64,000 bases of DNA, from assembly GCA_004554775.1 (NCBI GenBank), contig SFKI01000010.1:1-64000 (forward strand), written 5' to 3'. Under the pieces are notes generated by a model, which was not told the DNA's origin, made no database searches, and was given only the letters and a program-made list of their open reading frames with translations. Position 1 is the stretch's first letter, and each line of letters opens with the position of its first letter. The stretch comes from Subdoligranulum variabile. GTDB lineage: Bacteria; Bacillota; Clostridia; Oscillospirales; Ruminococcaceae. Shown in pieces: positions 15,791-24,117 of the stretch. The position numbers were made by a program, and so were the translations under genes.

Positions 15791-17350
15791 TTACGCCCTT
15801 TCGTATTCGCTGGGGGTGATAAAGCGCACCGGCAGCCCGGCGGCGCGGATGGCCCCGGCCAACTGTGCGTTGTAGGCCGCGCCGCGCCCCGTGTGGGTGT
15901 GCAGGCCCGCGTCTGCATAGGCAGCCGTGCCCGGGCGGTAGCCGTCGGCACCCGCCAGCAGCACTTCGGCTGCGCCGCACAGGCGCAAAAGGCGCAGCAG
16001 CATCAGCACACTGTTGCCGCCCTGGGCGTCGGTGCCGGAAAGCCGGTCGTAGTTCACGACGGTGGCATCCGCGGCGGCGCGCAGGTTGCTGGTCAAGATC
16101 AGCGGGCAGGGGTAGGCGGCGCTTTCGTCAAACCGCTTGGCGTTGGTGAAAAACGCATAGTCGGGCGCGGCAAAATCCGGCACAAAGTTGGCCGAAACGG
16201 TCACGTCCGCACCGGCATCCGCCACGGCGGCGCGGCCTGCCTCGGTGGCAAGCGTCGCGCCGGGGGCCAGCACCAGCACCCGCTTGCCCGCAAAGGCTGT
16301 GTGCAGGGCGGTGAGGGCGGATTCATCGTCGATACGGCGGTTTTTGTACTCGGTGTAGAGCTTGTCCGCGTAGGCGGCATCGAACGCCGTCTTTTTGCCG
16401 GGGTCGATGGCGGCCAGCAGGTGGTTGATATCGCGGTTGGTCAGGTCGCCCTTGTGCAGATAGTGCTCGGCATAATTGCGGTGCAGGTTGAACCGCGCCG
16501 ACAGGAAGTAAGCGGGCGAGTACCCCCAGGCGCTTTCGCCCTTGATGGGGGCGATGTGGTCCTGGATGGCGTCCATGATCTCATCAAGGTCGTAGTGGGT
16601 GCTGAGGTTCTCGTTGCAGTAGTCGGCCACCAGTTCAATGGGCAGGTTGCCGGGCGTGCGGCCCATGCCGTTCAGGCTGCCGTCGACGGTCTTGTCGCGC
16701 AGCAGCGGCTTGTCCAAAAACTCTTGCGCCAGGCAGAAGCTGAGGGCCATGTTCTCGTGCAGGTGCAGGCCCAGGCGGATATCGGGGGCCAGATTGTGGT
16801 CGGCCAGGCTGACAATGCGTTCCAGATCGCGGCGGCGCATGCTGCCGAAGGTATCGACGATGGAGAACTGCCACGGATGGATGGCGTTGACCTGGTCAAA
16901 GATCCAGAGCAGGTCCTTGTCGGCGTAGCCCATGATGTTGATGGGGTTGATGGACAGCTTGTAGCCGCGGGCTTTGACCTCGCGTGCAAAGTCCATGCCG
17001 TCGCGGATGTCGTAGTCGTGCGCGGTGATGCGGATGACCTCGATGCCGTGGCCGTCGTAGGGGGACAGCTTCGAGATATCGTAGTTGGAGCGCATCGCCA
17101 TGCCGGAGTAGATCGTGTGGCCGCGCTGTGCCTCGGGCGGCAGCAGGCGGTTAAGCTCCTCGATCGTATTGCAGACGGTCACATCGGGGTCGTAACCATC
17201 GACGTTGCGCAGAAAGCCGACCTCAACAATATCGGTGCCCGCGCGGGTCAGCGACTGGATGATGCGGCGGGCCGAGCCATGGCCCCAGCGCCAGTCGTTG
17301 ATATAACCGCCGTCACGCAGGGTGCAGTCCAGCAGTTTTACATCAGCCAT
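15791..17350 (-). CDS. HMGL/DRE-TIM aldolase with C-terminal extra domain
   Basis: 519 residues. The first 300 or so are a DRE-TIM barrel: LLDCTLRDGGY at the N-terminus, HLHENMAL for metal-binding histidines, and NGMGRTPGN. This is the 4-hydroxy-2-oxovalerate aldolase-like branch, which forms or breaks C-C bonds to pyruvate. The last 180 residues look like a Rossmann-type fold (VLVLAPGATLA) of unknown role. Between a CMP-sugar synthase and a KdsC-like phosphatase, it may make the ulosonic acid by pyruvate aldol addition in place of a PEP-dependent synthase; this is inference. It overlaps the upstream gene by 8 bases. Confidence 0.82.
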   Translation of the reverse strand: MADVKLLDCTLRDGGYINDWRWGHGSARRIIQSLTRAGTDIVEVGFLRNVDGYDPDVTVCNTIEELNRLLPPEAQRGHTIYSGMAMRSNYDISKLSPYDGHGIEVIRITAHDYDIRDGMDFAREVKARGYKLSINPINIMGYADKDLLWIFDQVNAIHPWQFSIVDTFGSMRRRDLERIVSLADHNLAPDIRLGLHLHENMALSFCLAQEFLDKPLLRDKTVDGSLNGMGRTPGNLPIELVADYCNENLSTHYDLDEIMDAIQDHIAPIKGESAWGYSPAYFLSARFNLHRNYAEHYLHKGDLTNRDINHLLAAIDPGKKTAFDAAYADKLYTEYKNRRIDDESALTALHTAFAGKRVLVLAPGATLATEAGRAAVADAGADVTVSANFVPDFAAPDYAFFTNAKRFDESAAYPCPLILTSNLRAAADATVVNYDRLSGTDAQGGNSVLMLLRLLRLCGAAEVLLAGADGYRPGTAAYADAGLHTHTGRGAAYNAQLAGAIRAAGLPVRFITPSEYERA

Positions 17351-18077
17351 GCTGTTTCTCCTTTAAAATGGTGTTGACGAGGGCCAGGTCTTTGGGCGTG
17401 TCCACGCTGACGGTCTTGTAGGGGCTGACGATGGCGTGTACCTTGTGGCCGTTCTCGATAAAACGCATCATATCGTTCTCTTCGGCCTTTTCCAGGATGG
17501 ACTTGGGCGTGGCGTGGTAGAATGCCAGCGCCTGCTTGCTGTACAGCTGGATGCCGGTGACTTTTTCGTACTCGAAGTCGAGGGTGCCTTTCGGGTAGGG
17601 GATGGGGCTGCGGGAAATCAGCAGAATTTCGCGCGCGGCGTTGGTGACGACCTTTTGATTGGAAAAGTCGATCACGTCGGCGGGGTGCTCCATGATATTG
17701 GTCAGTACGGCGACGTAATAAGGGTCGTCGGGCAGGGCGTCGGGCAGAATGAGGTCGAACGCGGCAGGGTTCACGAGCGGTTCATCGCCCATCAGCTGCA
17801 AGTAGAGGTCGGCATCCTCAACGGTGCTGACCTCCCAGATGCGGCCGGTGGGGGTGTCGTGGTCGGGGCTGGTCATCAGGTAACGCATGCCGTAGGTCTT
17901 GCAGGCATCGGCAATGCGCTCGTCATCGGTGGCGATGAGGACATCGTCCAGCTTGGGGCAGGCCTTGGCGGCCTGGTAGACCCACCAGATCATGGGCTTG
18001 CCCAGCACATCCGCCAACGGCTTGCCGGGCATCCGTGTACTGGCATAACGGGCAGGAATTACAGCGATTGTTTTCAT
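17343..18077 (-). CDS. CMP-ulosonate synthase (KdsB/NeuA-like cytidylyltransferase)
   Basis: 244 residues. IPARYASTRMPGKPL is the CTP-binding N-terminus of the 3-deoxy-manno-octulosonate cytidylyltransferase family, and LQLMGDEPLVN is the matching catalytic loop. It should activate a 3-deoxy-2-keto sugar acid with CTP. There is no lipid A pathway in view, so a cell-surface polymer rather than LPS is the likely destination. ATG at 18077 follows GGAGGT. Upstream lies a 320-base repeat zone separating it from the transferase gene. Confidence 0.88.
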   Translation of the reverse strand: MKTIAVIPARYASTRMPGKPLADVLGKPMIWWVYQAAKACPKLDDVLIATDDERIADACKTYGMRYLMTSPDHDTPTGRIWEVSTVEDADLYLQLMGDEPLVNPAAFDLILPDALPDDPYYVAVLTNIMEHPADVIDFSNQKVVTNAAREILLISRSPIPYPKGTLDFEYEKVTGIQLYSKQALAFYHATPKSILEKAEENDMMRFIENGHKVHAIVSPYKTVSVDTPKDLALVNTILKEKQHG

Positions 18078-18109
18078 GGGTGTACCTCCGTATAAAAAGG
18101 TATCGGTTT

Positions 18110-18392
18110 ATTTTGGAAAAAGGGCAGCGCGGGGGCCACCCCTCAGTCTGCGCTTCGCTGGCACCGCTTACGCGGCCGGGCCCCTCTGTCGCTGCGCGAC
18201 ATCTCCCCCACTGTGGGGAGTCACCCCTCAAGGGGAGCCTTTTATGGGGGGATGTAGGGGCGAACAGTGTGCGCCCGTGGGGGTTAATGGAAAGGGCAAT
18301 GCCCTGTCTGTAGGGGCGGATTCCATATCCGCCCGTGGGGTTTGGCGGAAAGGCAGGATCGCACGGGAGCATAGGGAATGCTCCCCTACGGA
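18110..18392. repeat. Composite palindromic repeat inside the glycan operon
   Basis: A fragment with CCCCTCTGTCGCTGCGCGAC and ACTGTGGGGAGTCACCCCTC is followed by three hairpins: GGGGCGAACAGTGTGCGCCC, GGGGCGGATTCCATATCCGCCC, and GGGAGCATAGGGAATGCTCCC, ending CCCTACG. It fills the gap between the GT52-like and CMP-synthase genes, so it may affect mRNA processing or expression balance within the operon. Confidence 0.8.
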
Positions 18393-18400
18393 GATGTCGG

Positions 18401-19381
18401 TTAGATAAGTGCCTTCGCTTCGTCTAAGGTTAATAGGATCTTTTCGTCGGCGGCGGTGAAGGCGCGGAGGACGAAGCTTTGCACCGTGACGGCGCGGGCG
18501 AATTTGAAGGGCAGGCAGAAGTTCAGCACTTCGCTGGGCATCGTGCGCTCCAAGATCACCGCGTCGGGGAACAGGGCGTGGTAGTCGGTCGTGTCGCGCG
18601 GGTGGGTCTTGATGAACAGCGGCCCGGCGGTGTATTTGGCGGCGACCGCCTTGAACATCGCGTTCTGCTCGTCCTGCGTCATCAGCCCATCCTCGACAAA
18701 GCTGCGGGGCAAAAGCAGGGTGGCCCCGGCGGCGTTTTCGGGCAGGGGTTGGGTCAAAAATACACTGCGCACCATCGCTTTTTCGGCGTCGGTCAGGCTT
18801 TCAAGCAGCGCGCGCTTGCTGTCCGTTACCATGCGGTCAGCCGGGAAAAGCGTACACTTCGCGGCGTCCTCGCTTTCCACTTCGGCGCACCACGGGCTGT
18901 CGCCCCAATACAAATACCCACGCCCGGTGCGCTGCTTCTCGGCAAAATCGGGGGCGGCACGCTGGTCGGTCACAAGGTGCTGGTCAGGGCCCAGGGTGCT
19001 GGCAAAGGTGTCCTCGCACAAGATATACCCGGCGCGGCAGTCCTGCAAATAGCGGCCCAGCACGCTCCAATCGTTGTGGATGCGCACCTCGTGGTAGGCG
19101 GCGCGGTCAAAGCGCCAGCCGCACAGCTTTTCAAATGCCCGGCGGGCGCGCAGCGCGGCAAACGGGCCGGTCACGGTGCCGGGCCAGCGGTCCTCGTCCA
19201 CGATAACGACCCGGACGGCGCCGGTGGCCTCCAGCCTTTGGGCCAGCGCCTGCGGCTCCGGCACGGCGGCAGAAAGCACCATGGTGTGCGGCTCGTTTTC
19301 AGGGTGAGCGGTGCGGCTTGCCCGCAGCAGGTCGACCAGTACTTGATAGGCGGTGTGGCAGATGTAGAGATTCGGTTTCAT
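18401..19381 (-). CDS. Family 52-like glycosyltransferase (CMP-sugar type)
   Basis: 326 residues. It opens LYICHTAYQVLVDLLRA, resembling GT52 sialyltransferases of lipooligosaccharide, and near the C-terminus has FIKTHPRDTTDY with the His-Pro pair followed by an acidic acceptor region (ILERTMPSEVLNF). Family members use CMP-activated acids, which fits the neighbouring cytidylyltransferase. Predicted role: transfer of the CMP-ulosonic acid onto the glycan. It starts 6 bases after the ATPase gene ends. Confidence 0.75.
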   Translation of the reverse strand: MKPNLYICHTAYQVLVDLLRASRTAHPENEPHTMVLSAAVPEPQALAQRLEATGAVRVVIVDEDRWPGTVTGPFAALRARRAFEKLCGWRFDRAAYHEVRIHNDWSVLGRYLQDCRAGYILCEDTFASTLGPDQHLVTDQRAAPDFAEKQRTGRGYLYWGDSPWCAEVESEDAAKCTLFPADRMVTDSKRALLESLTDAEKAMVRSVFLTQPLPENAAGATLLLPRSFVEDGLMTQDEQNAMFKAVAAKYTAGPLFIKTHPRDTTDYHALFPDAVILERTMPSEVLNFCLPFKFARAVTVQSFVLRAFTAADEKILLTLDEAKALI

Positions 19382-19387
19382 GAAAAA

Positions 19388-20671
19388 TCATTCTCCGTCC
19401 GCCAGCAGCGTTACCGGCGGGAAGTGGATGCGGCCCCAGCCGGACGCCCACTCGGGCATGGTCAGGTCGCTGTTGGTGACTTCAAACGCAAACTCGGTCA
19501 CGGGCTTGTCCAGGCAGACAGCCTGCGCCAAGGCACCGTCGAAGATATCGAGGTAGAAGAAATACTGTCCCTCGCCGAGCAGGCTCGGGTCAAACTCGAA
19601 CACGGTGGTGTAGAGCTTGCCGGGCTCGGCAGCACCCAGATCCACCGGGTGGGTGATGCCCACGGGGCTGGAATCCCGCGCGTGGAGGTTCATTTTCATG
19701 TGGATGCCGGTGAACGGCTCGGATACGCGCCAGGTGATCCGGACCTTCATCTTTTCGGTGTCGGCGAACACGCTCGACTCCTTGCCGACAAAATCCAGCG
19801 TTTCCAGCCGCAGCCGCTTGCCGGCGCTGCCGGTCATGCGGGCGACATCGGCCAGATCGTAATGCACGACGTTGACGTCGGTGGTGTCCATGTACACGGC
19901 GATGGCCTGCTCGACGTCGCCGTCGAAGATGACCTTGCCCTTATCCAGCACGACGCAGCGGGTACACAGCTGGCGGATGGTGGACATGTTGTGGCTGACG
20001 TAGAGCACGGTGCGACCATCCTGGTTGGCAACGTCGCTCATCTTGCCCAGGCATTTCTGCTGGAATTTCATGTCGCCCACGGCAAGAACCTCGTCCATGA
20101 CCATGATCTCGCTGTCCAGATGCGCGGCGACGGCGAACGCCAGCTTGACAAACATGCCGCTGGAATAGCGCTTGACGGGGGTGTCGATAAAATCGCCGCA
20201 CTCGGAAAATTCGATGATCTGCGGCAGCTTTGCGTCGATCTCGGCCTTGGTCATGCCCAAAATCGCGCCGTTCATGTAGATATTCTCACGGCCGGTCATT
20301 TCGTTGTTGAAGCCGGTGCCGACCTCCAGCATCGAGGCTACGCGGCCGCGGATTTTGATTTCGCCCTCGGTGGGGGCGGTGATGCGGGAGAGCAGCTTCA
20401 GCAGCGTGGATTTGCCCGCGCCGTTGCGGCCGATGATGCCGAGCGCTTCGCCCTGGTAGACCGTCAGATCCACGCCGTTCAGCGCCATAAAGGTCTGGCC
20501 GAACAGCCGCTGGTCGGTGCCAATGACGGTGTTCGGGTCCTCTTTGCCGCGCACGCGCGCCCACCAGCTTTGCAGATCGTGCGTCAGCGTGCCGCCGCCG
20601 ATCTGGCCAAGCTTGTACTGCTTTTTCAGCCCCGTGACTTCGATAACGGGGCGTTTTTCGGTTGTAGACAT
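19388..20671 (-). CDS. Polysaccharide ABC exporter ATPase with C-terminal glycan-binding domain (Wzt/TagH type)
   Basis: 427 residues. Walker A GRNGAGKST at 81-89, signature YSSGMFVKLAF and Walker B EIMVMDEVLAVGD. From about residue 290 there is a beta-rich extension like the Wzt carbohydrate-binding domain, which in known systems recognises a terminal modification on the chain. It would power export of the lipid-linked polymer. It follows the permease gene after 12 bases. Overall form: O-antigen or teichoic acid type exporters. Confidence 0.92.
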   Translation of the reverse strand: MSTTEKRPVIEVTGLKKQYKLGQIGGGTLTHDLQSWWARVRGKEDPNTVIGTDQRLFGQTFMALNGVDLTVYQGEALGIIGRNGAGKSTLLKLLSRITAPTEGEIKIRGRVASMLEVGTGFNNEMTGRENIYMNGAILGMTKAEIDAKLPQIIEFSECGDFIDTPVKRYSSGMFVKLAFAVAAHLDSEIMVMDEVLAVGDMKFQQKCLGKMSDVANQDGRTVLYVSHNMSTIRQLCTRCVVLDKGKVIFDGDVEQAIAVYMDTTDVNVVHYDLADVARMTGSAGKRLRLETLDFVGKESSVFADTEKMKVRITWRVSEPFTGIHMKMNLHARDSSPVGITHPVDLGAAEPGKLYTTVFEFDPSLLGEGQYFFYLDIFDGALAQAVCLDKPVTEFAFEVTNSDLTMPEWASGWGRIHFPPVTLLADGE

Positions 20672-20683
20672 AGTCGCCCCTCC

Positions 20684-21556
20684 TTACACGGTGTCCATAA
20701 AGGTCTTTTCAATGCGGCTGAACAGCACCACGCCCAGCACCAGCGCTGCCGCGGTGAATACCAGGCTGTACACGATGCCAAAGCCCGTGACCGTGCCGGT
20801 GCCCAGCGTAGCCATGCGGAAAATTTCGATGGGCGAGGTCATGGGGTTGAGCTGGACCAGCACTTTCAGGCGGGGGCTGGATTCCAGCATCGACAGCGGG
20901 TAGACGACGGGGGATGCGTACATCCACAGCTGCACGCCGAAGCCCACGGCGATGGCGAGGTCGCGGTATTTGGTGGTCAGCGACGATACGATGATGCCGA
21001 CGCCGAGACCCAGCAGCATGACCTCGAGGATAACGAACGGCACGGCCAGCAGCCACAGCGTGAGGTGCACGCCGCTGCCGGTGGCAAAGAAGTAGACCCA
21101 GAAGATCAGGTACATCGCCGCCTGGATGAAGAAGTTGATCAGGCTTGTCAGCACCTGGCTGACGGGCATGGTCAAGCGCGGGAAGTACACCTTACCGAAG
21201 ATCTGTGAGTTGGTGACAAAGGTGTTGGCCGTGTTGTTGACACAGTTGGCAAAAAAGGTCCACACGGTGTTGCCGGCCATATAAAACAGGAAGCCGGGCA
21301 CGCCATCGGTGGGCATATTGGCCATGCCGCCGAACACGACGTTGAAGATGATGGTGGTGATGAGCGGGTTTAAGATGATCCACGCGGGGCCTAAAATCGT
21401 CTGTTTATACAGCACCGTGAAGTTGCGTTTGACAAACATGACGATGAGGTCGCGGTACTGCCAAAGCTCGTGCAGGTCGATATCGAACCACCCGGTTTTG
21501 GGGCGGATGACAGTGGTCCAGCCATCTGTGGGGAGGGTATGATTGTTTTCAGCCAT
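20684..21556 (-). CDS. Polysaccharide ABC exporter permease (Wzm/TagG type)
   Basis: 290 residues with six predicted helices of the ABC-2 family and the N-terminal LWQYRDLIVMFVKRNFTVLYKQ stretch (shortened here) that precedes the first helix in this family. Partner of the ATPase immediately downstream. ATG at 21556 has AAGGTG 5 bases ahead; an open frame upstream lacks this. First gene of the glycan operon, with its own promoter. Confidence 0.92.
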   Translation of the reverse strand: MAENNHTLPTDGWTTVIRPKTGWFDIDLHELWQYRDLIVMFVKRNFTVLYKQTILGPAWIILNPLITTIIFNVVFGGMANMPTDGVPGFLFYMAGNTVWTFFANCVNNTANTFVTNSQIFGKVYFPRLTMPVSQVLTSLINFFIQAAMYLIFWVYFFATGSGVHLTLWLLAVPFVILEVMLLGLGVGIIVSSLTTKYRDLAIAVGFGVQLWMYASPVVYPLSMLESSPRLKVLVQLNPMTSPIEIFRMATLGTGTVTGFGIVYSLVFTAAALVLGVVLFSRIEKTFMDTV

Positions 21557-21611
21557 GAGGGCACCTTTTCCTTTTAAAATTGGCGCAATGTTGCACACTA
21601 ATAGATATTAC

Positions 21612-21640
21612 ATTTTACCATGAAACGGGGAAAAATACAA
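21612..21640 (-). promoter_or_regulatory. Promoter of the glycan operon
   Basis: On the minus strand TTGTAT (21635-21640) and TAAAAT (21612-21617) are 17 bases apart, about 55 bases before the permease start. The area is AT-rich compared with its surroundings. Confidence 0.7.
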
Positions 21641-21698
21641 CTGGTTTGGTATGGCTGCTTTTAGGCCTACAGAAATGCCGCTTTCTCCACAAACCCAC

Positions 21699-21736
21699 AA
21701 AAAAGCGGCCCACCGCCAAAACGGTGAACCGCTTTC
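21699..21736 (-). terminator. thrS intrinsic terminator
   Basis: AAAGCGG..CACCG and CGGTG..CCGCTTT pair in a 14-base stem around CCAAAA, with a T-run after it on the minus strand. Placed 15 bases beyond the thrS stop. Confidence 0.88.
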
Positions 21737-21750
21737 CTTATCCATAAACC

Positions 21751-23541
21751 TTACACGTTAAACGTCTTATCCTTGATTTCCCCAACGACCTTGGCAGTGA
21801 AGGCTTCCAGATCCATCGTGGTGGTCTCGCCCTTGCGGTCGCGGACACTGATGTTGTTGGCTTCGACTTCCTTGGCGCCGAGGACCAGCATATACGGCAC
21901 GCGGTCGACCTGCTGTGCCTGACGGATCTTGTAGCCGATCTTCTCGTTGGACTCATCCAGCACGGCGCGGATGCCGGCGGCCTTCAGGCTGTCGGTCACG
22001 GCCTTGGCGTAGTCCAGCGTCTTTTCGCTGACGGGCAGCACCTTGACCTGCGTCGGAGCCAGCCAGGTGGGGAAGCGGCCCTTGGTCTCCTCGATCATAT
22101 AGGCCATAAAGCGGTCGAGCGAGCCGAGAATGGCGCGGTGCAGCACGACGGGGGTCTTTTCGCTGCCGTCCTTGTCGATATAAGTCAGGTGGAACTTGGC
22201 AGGCAGGCAGAAGTCCAGCTGGCAGGTGGACAGCGTGTACTCGGCGCCGACGGCGGGCTTGACGTTGACGTCCAGTTTCGGGCCGTAGAAAGCAGCCTCG
22301 CCGATCTCCTCGGTGAACTGGATGCCCAGCTCGGTCAGCACTTCGCGCAGGGCGTTCTCGGCATGATTCCACATGGCGTCGTCGTCGTGGTACTTCTTCT
22401 TGTCGGCGGGGTCACGCAGAGACAAAACACAACGATAATCCGTGATGTTGAAGTCCTTGTAGACATCAAAGATCAGGCTGCACACGTTGGCGACTTCGCT
22501 CTTGATCTGCTCCGGCGTGCAGAACAGGTGGGCGTCGTTCTGGCAGAAGTGACGGCCGCGCTCGATGCCCTTCAGCGTGCCGGAGGACTCATAGCGGAAG
22601 TCATGGGCGATCTCGCCGATGCGGATGGGCAGCTGACGGTAGCTGTGCGGCTGGTTGGCGTAGATCATCATGTGGTGGGGGCAGTTCATCGGGCGCAGCA
22701 CGTAGTCCTCGCCCTCCATCTCCATGGCGGGGAACATGTTCTCGCGGTAGTGGTCCCAGTGGCCGGAGGTGCGGTACAGGTTCACGGTGCCGATGCAGGG
22801 GGTCATGACGTGCAGATAGCCGCGCTCACGCTCCTTGGCCTTGATATAGTTTTCCAGCTCCTGCCAGACGGTGTAGCCGTTGGGCAGGAACATCGGCAGG
22901 CCGCGGCCGACGAGGTCGTCAGTCATGAACAGGCGCATTTCCTTGCCGATCTTGCGGTGGTCGCGCTCGCGGGCTTCCTGCTGCTGCTTCTCCCAGGCGT
23001 CCAGCTCTTCCTGGTTGCGGAAGGCCACGCCGTTGATGCGGGTCAGCATCTTGTTCTCTTTATCGTTCTTCCAGTAGGCACCGGACTGCTGGGTGATCTT
23101 GAACGCCTTCAGCGCCTTGGTGTAGGTCAGGTGGGGTCCGATGCACATGTCGACGTACTCGCCCTGCTGGTAGAAGCTGAACTCGGTCTCGTCGGCCAGA
23201 TCCGCCATGTGCTCGATCTTGTAGTGCTCCTGGCGTTCTTCCATCAGCTTGACGGCTTCGCCGCGGGGCAGGATGAACGGCTTGATGGGAAGATTCTCTT
23301 TGCAGATCTTCTTCATCTCTTTCTCGATGGCGGCGAGGTCGTCGTCTGTCAGCTTGGTATCGCCGAGGTCGACGTCATAGTAGAAGCCGTTCTCGGTGGC
23401 GGGGCCAAAGGCAAAGTCCGCCTGCGGATACAGGCGCTTGATGGCCTGGGCCATGATGTGGGCAGCGGTGTGGCGCAGGACGTGCAGCTCCTGGTCCTGC
23501 GGGCACTCAGCGACCGTACCGTCTTTGTAGATGATCTTCAT
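21751..23541 (-). CDS. thrS: Threonyl-tRNA synthetase, short form lacking the TGS domain
   Basis: 596 residues. Editing-domain motifs (HTAAH near residue 23 and CIGPHL) are at the N-terminus, class II catalytic motifs follow (RPMNCPHHMMI and GRHFCQNDAH), and an anticodon-binding domain ends the protein. The usual 60-residue TGS domain is almost absent: only MKIIYKDGTVAE remains before the editing domain. ATG at 23541 has AAGGAGCG upstream; an in-frame extension would run into the T-box and is rejected. Expression is governed by the upstream T-box. Confidence 0.96.
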   Translation of the reverse strand: MKIIYKDGTVAECPQDQELHVLRHTAAHIMAQAIKRLYPQADFAFGPATENGFYYDVDLGDTKLTDDDLAAIEKEMKKICKENLPIKPFILPRGEAVKLMEERQEHYKIEHMADLADETEFSFYQQGEYVDMCIGPHLTYTKALKAFKITQQSGAYWKNDKENKMLTRINGVAFRNQEELDAWEKQQQEARERDHRKIGKEMRLFMTDDLVGRGLPMFLPNGYTVWQELENYIKAKERERGYLHVMTPCIGTVNLYRTSGHWDHYRENMFPAMEMEGEDYVLRPMNCPHHMMIYANQPHSYRQLPIRIGEIAHDFRYESSGTLKGIERGRHFCQNDAHLFCTPEQIKSEVANVCSLIFDVYKDFNITDYRCVLSLRDPADKKKYHDDDAMWNHAENALREVLTELGIQFTEEIGEAAFYGPKLDVNVKPAVGAEYTLSTCQLDFCLPAKFHLTYIDKDGSEKTPVVLHRAILGSLDRFMAYMIEETKGRFPTWLAPTQVKVLPVSEKTLDYAKAVTDSLKAAGIRAVLDESNEKIGYKIRQAQQVDRVPYMLVLGAKEVEANNISVRDRKGETTTMDLEAFTAKVVGEIKDKTFNV

Positions 23542-23578
23542 AATTGTACGCTCCTTTTGTAAATGCACAAAAATGCAA

Positions 23579-23860
23579 GAAAAAATGCTCCATCCCTCAC
23601 ATACAAAAGGGATGAAGCATGTAAGCTCCACGGTTCCACCCAGATTGCGCTTAGGCTTATATATAAGTAAGGTAAGCGCCGCTCTCACCGGCTGTAACGG
23701 GCCGTCCCCGGCGGAGGTTCGCCCCCGCGCTCGGCAGTGGTAAGGACGCAGCTGCGCACAAAACCGCTTGCACCACGCAGTTTTGCCTGCGGCGGTTCTC
23801 TCTCATGTGCCAACACCGCACCCCGTTTGTCTGCCTCATGGCTTTGTCAGGATGAAGATA
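23579..23860 (-). promoter_or_regulatory. T-box leader of thrS with terminator
   Basis: Minus strand. The conserved T-box TGGGTGGAACCGTGG is at 23642-23628, followed by a terminator with arms 23608-23620 and 23585-23597 and six T residues. Upstream is a long hairpin-rich leader down from about 23858. Uncharged tRNA-Thr is expected to stabilise the antiterminator and let thrS be transcribed. The specifier codon, presumably ACC, could not be placed with certainty. Confidence 0.9.
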
Positions 23861-23865
23861 GTTTA

Positions 23866-23894
23866 TTTATAGCACATGCGAACCGGGAAGTCAA
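23866..23894 (-). promoter_or_regulatory. thrS promoter
   Basis: Minus-strand TTGACT (23889-23894) and TATAAA (23866-23871) with exactly 17 bases between, placed just upstream of the T-box leader. The following 23895-24030 shows no gene. Confidence 0.8.
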
Positions 23895-24030
23895 GGGCTT
23901 TTGGAATTTGAACAGAAGGAAAAAGAGGGAAGCTGCTAATGCACAAAAAGCGTCACCCGCCAAACTGCACAAAAAAACATCCCCGCCGGTCAGCCCCCGC
24001 CTATAAATCGCCAAAATTTGAATTTATACA

Positions 24031-24059
24031 TTGACTTTACATATTTATGCAACTATACT
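24031..24059 (+). promoter_or_regulatory. Promoter of the amino-acid ABC transporter
   Basis: TTGACT at 24031-24036 and TATACT at 24054-24059, 17-base spacing, about 50 bases before the lipoprotein start. Confidence 0.8.
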
Positions 24060-24117
24060 GGATGCATACCAAGTGAGGGCTTGGGAATTTATTGAATAAG
24101 ATTCGAGGGAATATACC

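Noticed and set aside
17343..18077. Evidence for lipopolysaccharide from the KdsB-like gene
   Set aside because: No lipid A or Kdo transferase genes are present and other genes are Gram-positive; the enzyme more likely serves a surface polymer.
18479..21208. A 909-codon open frame on the plus strand opposite the exporter and GT52-like genes
   Set aside because: High GC leaves few stops on the antisense strand; the minus strand has clear ABC exporter motifs, ribosome sites and operon spacing. Similar long antisense frames at 47314-49305 and 51672-54446 were dropped for the same reason.
23542..23688. N-terminal extension of thrS by 49 codons
   Set aside because: It would translate the T-box and terminator; the ATG at 23541 has its own ribosome site.
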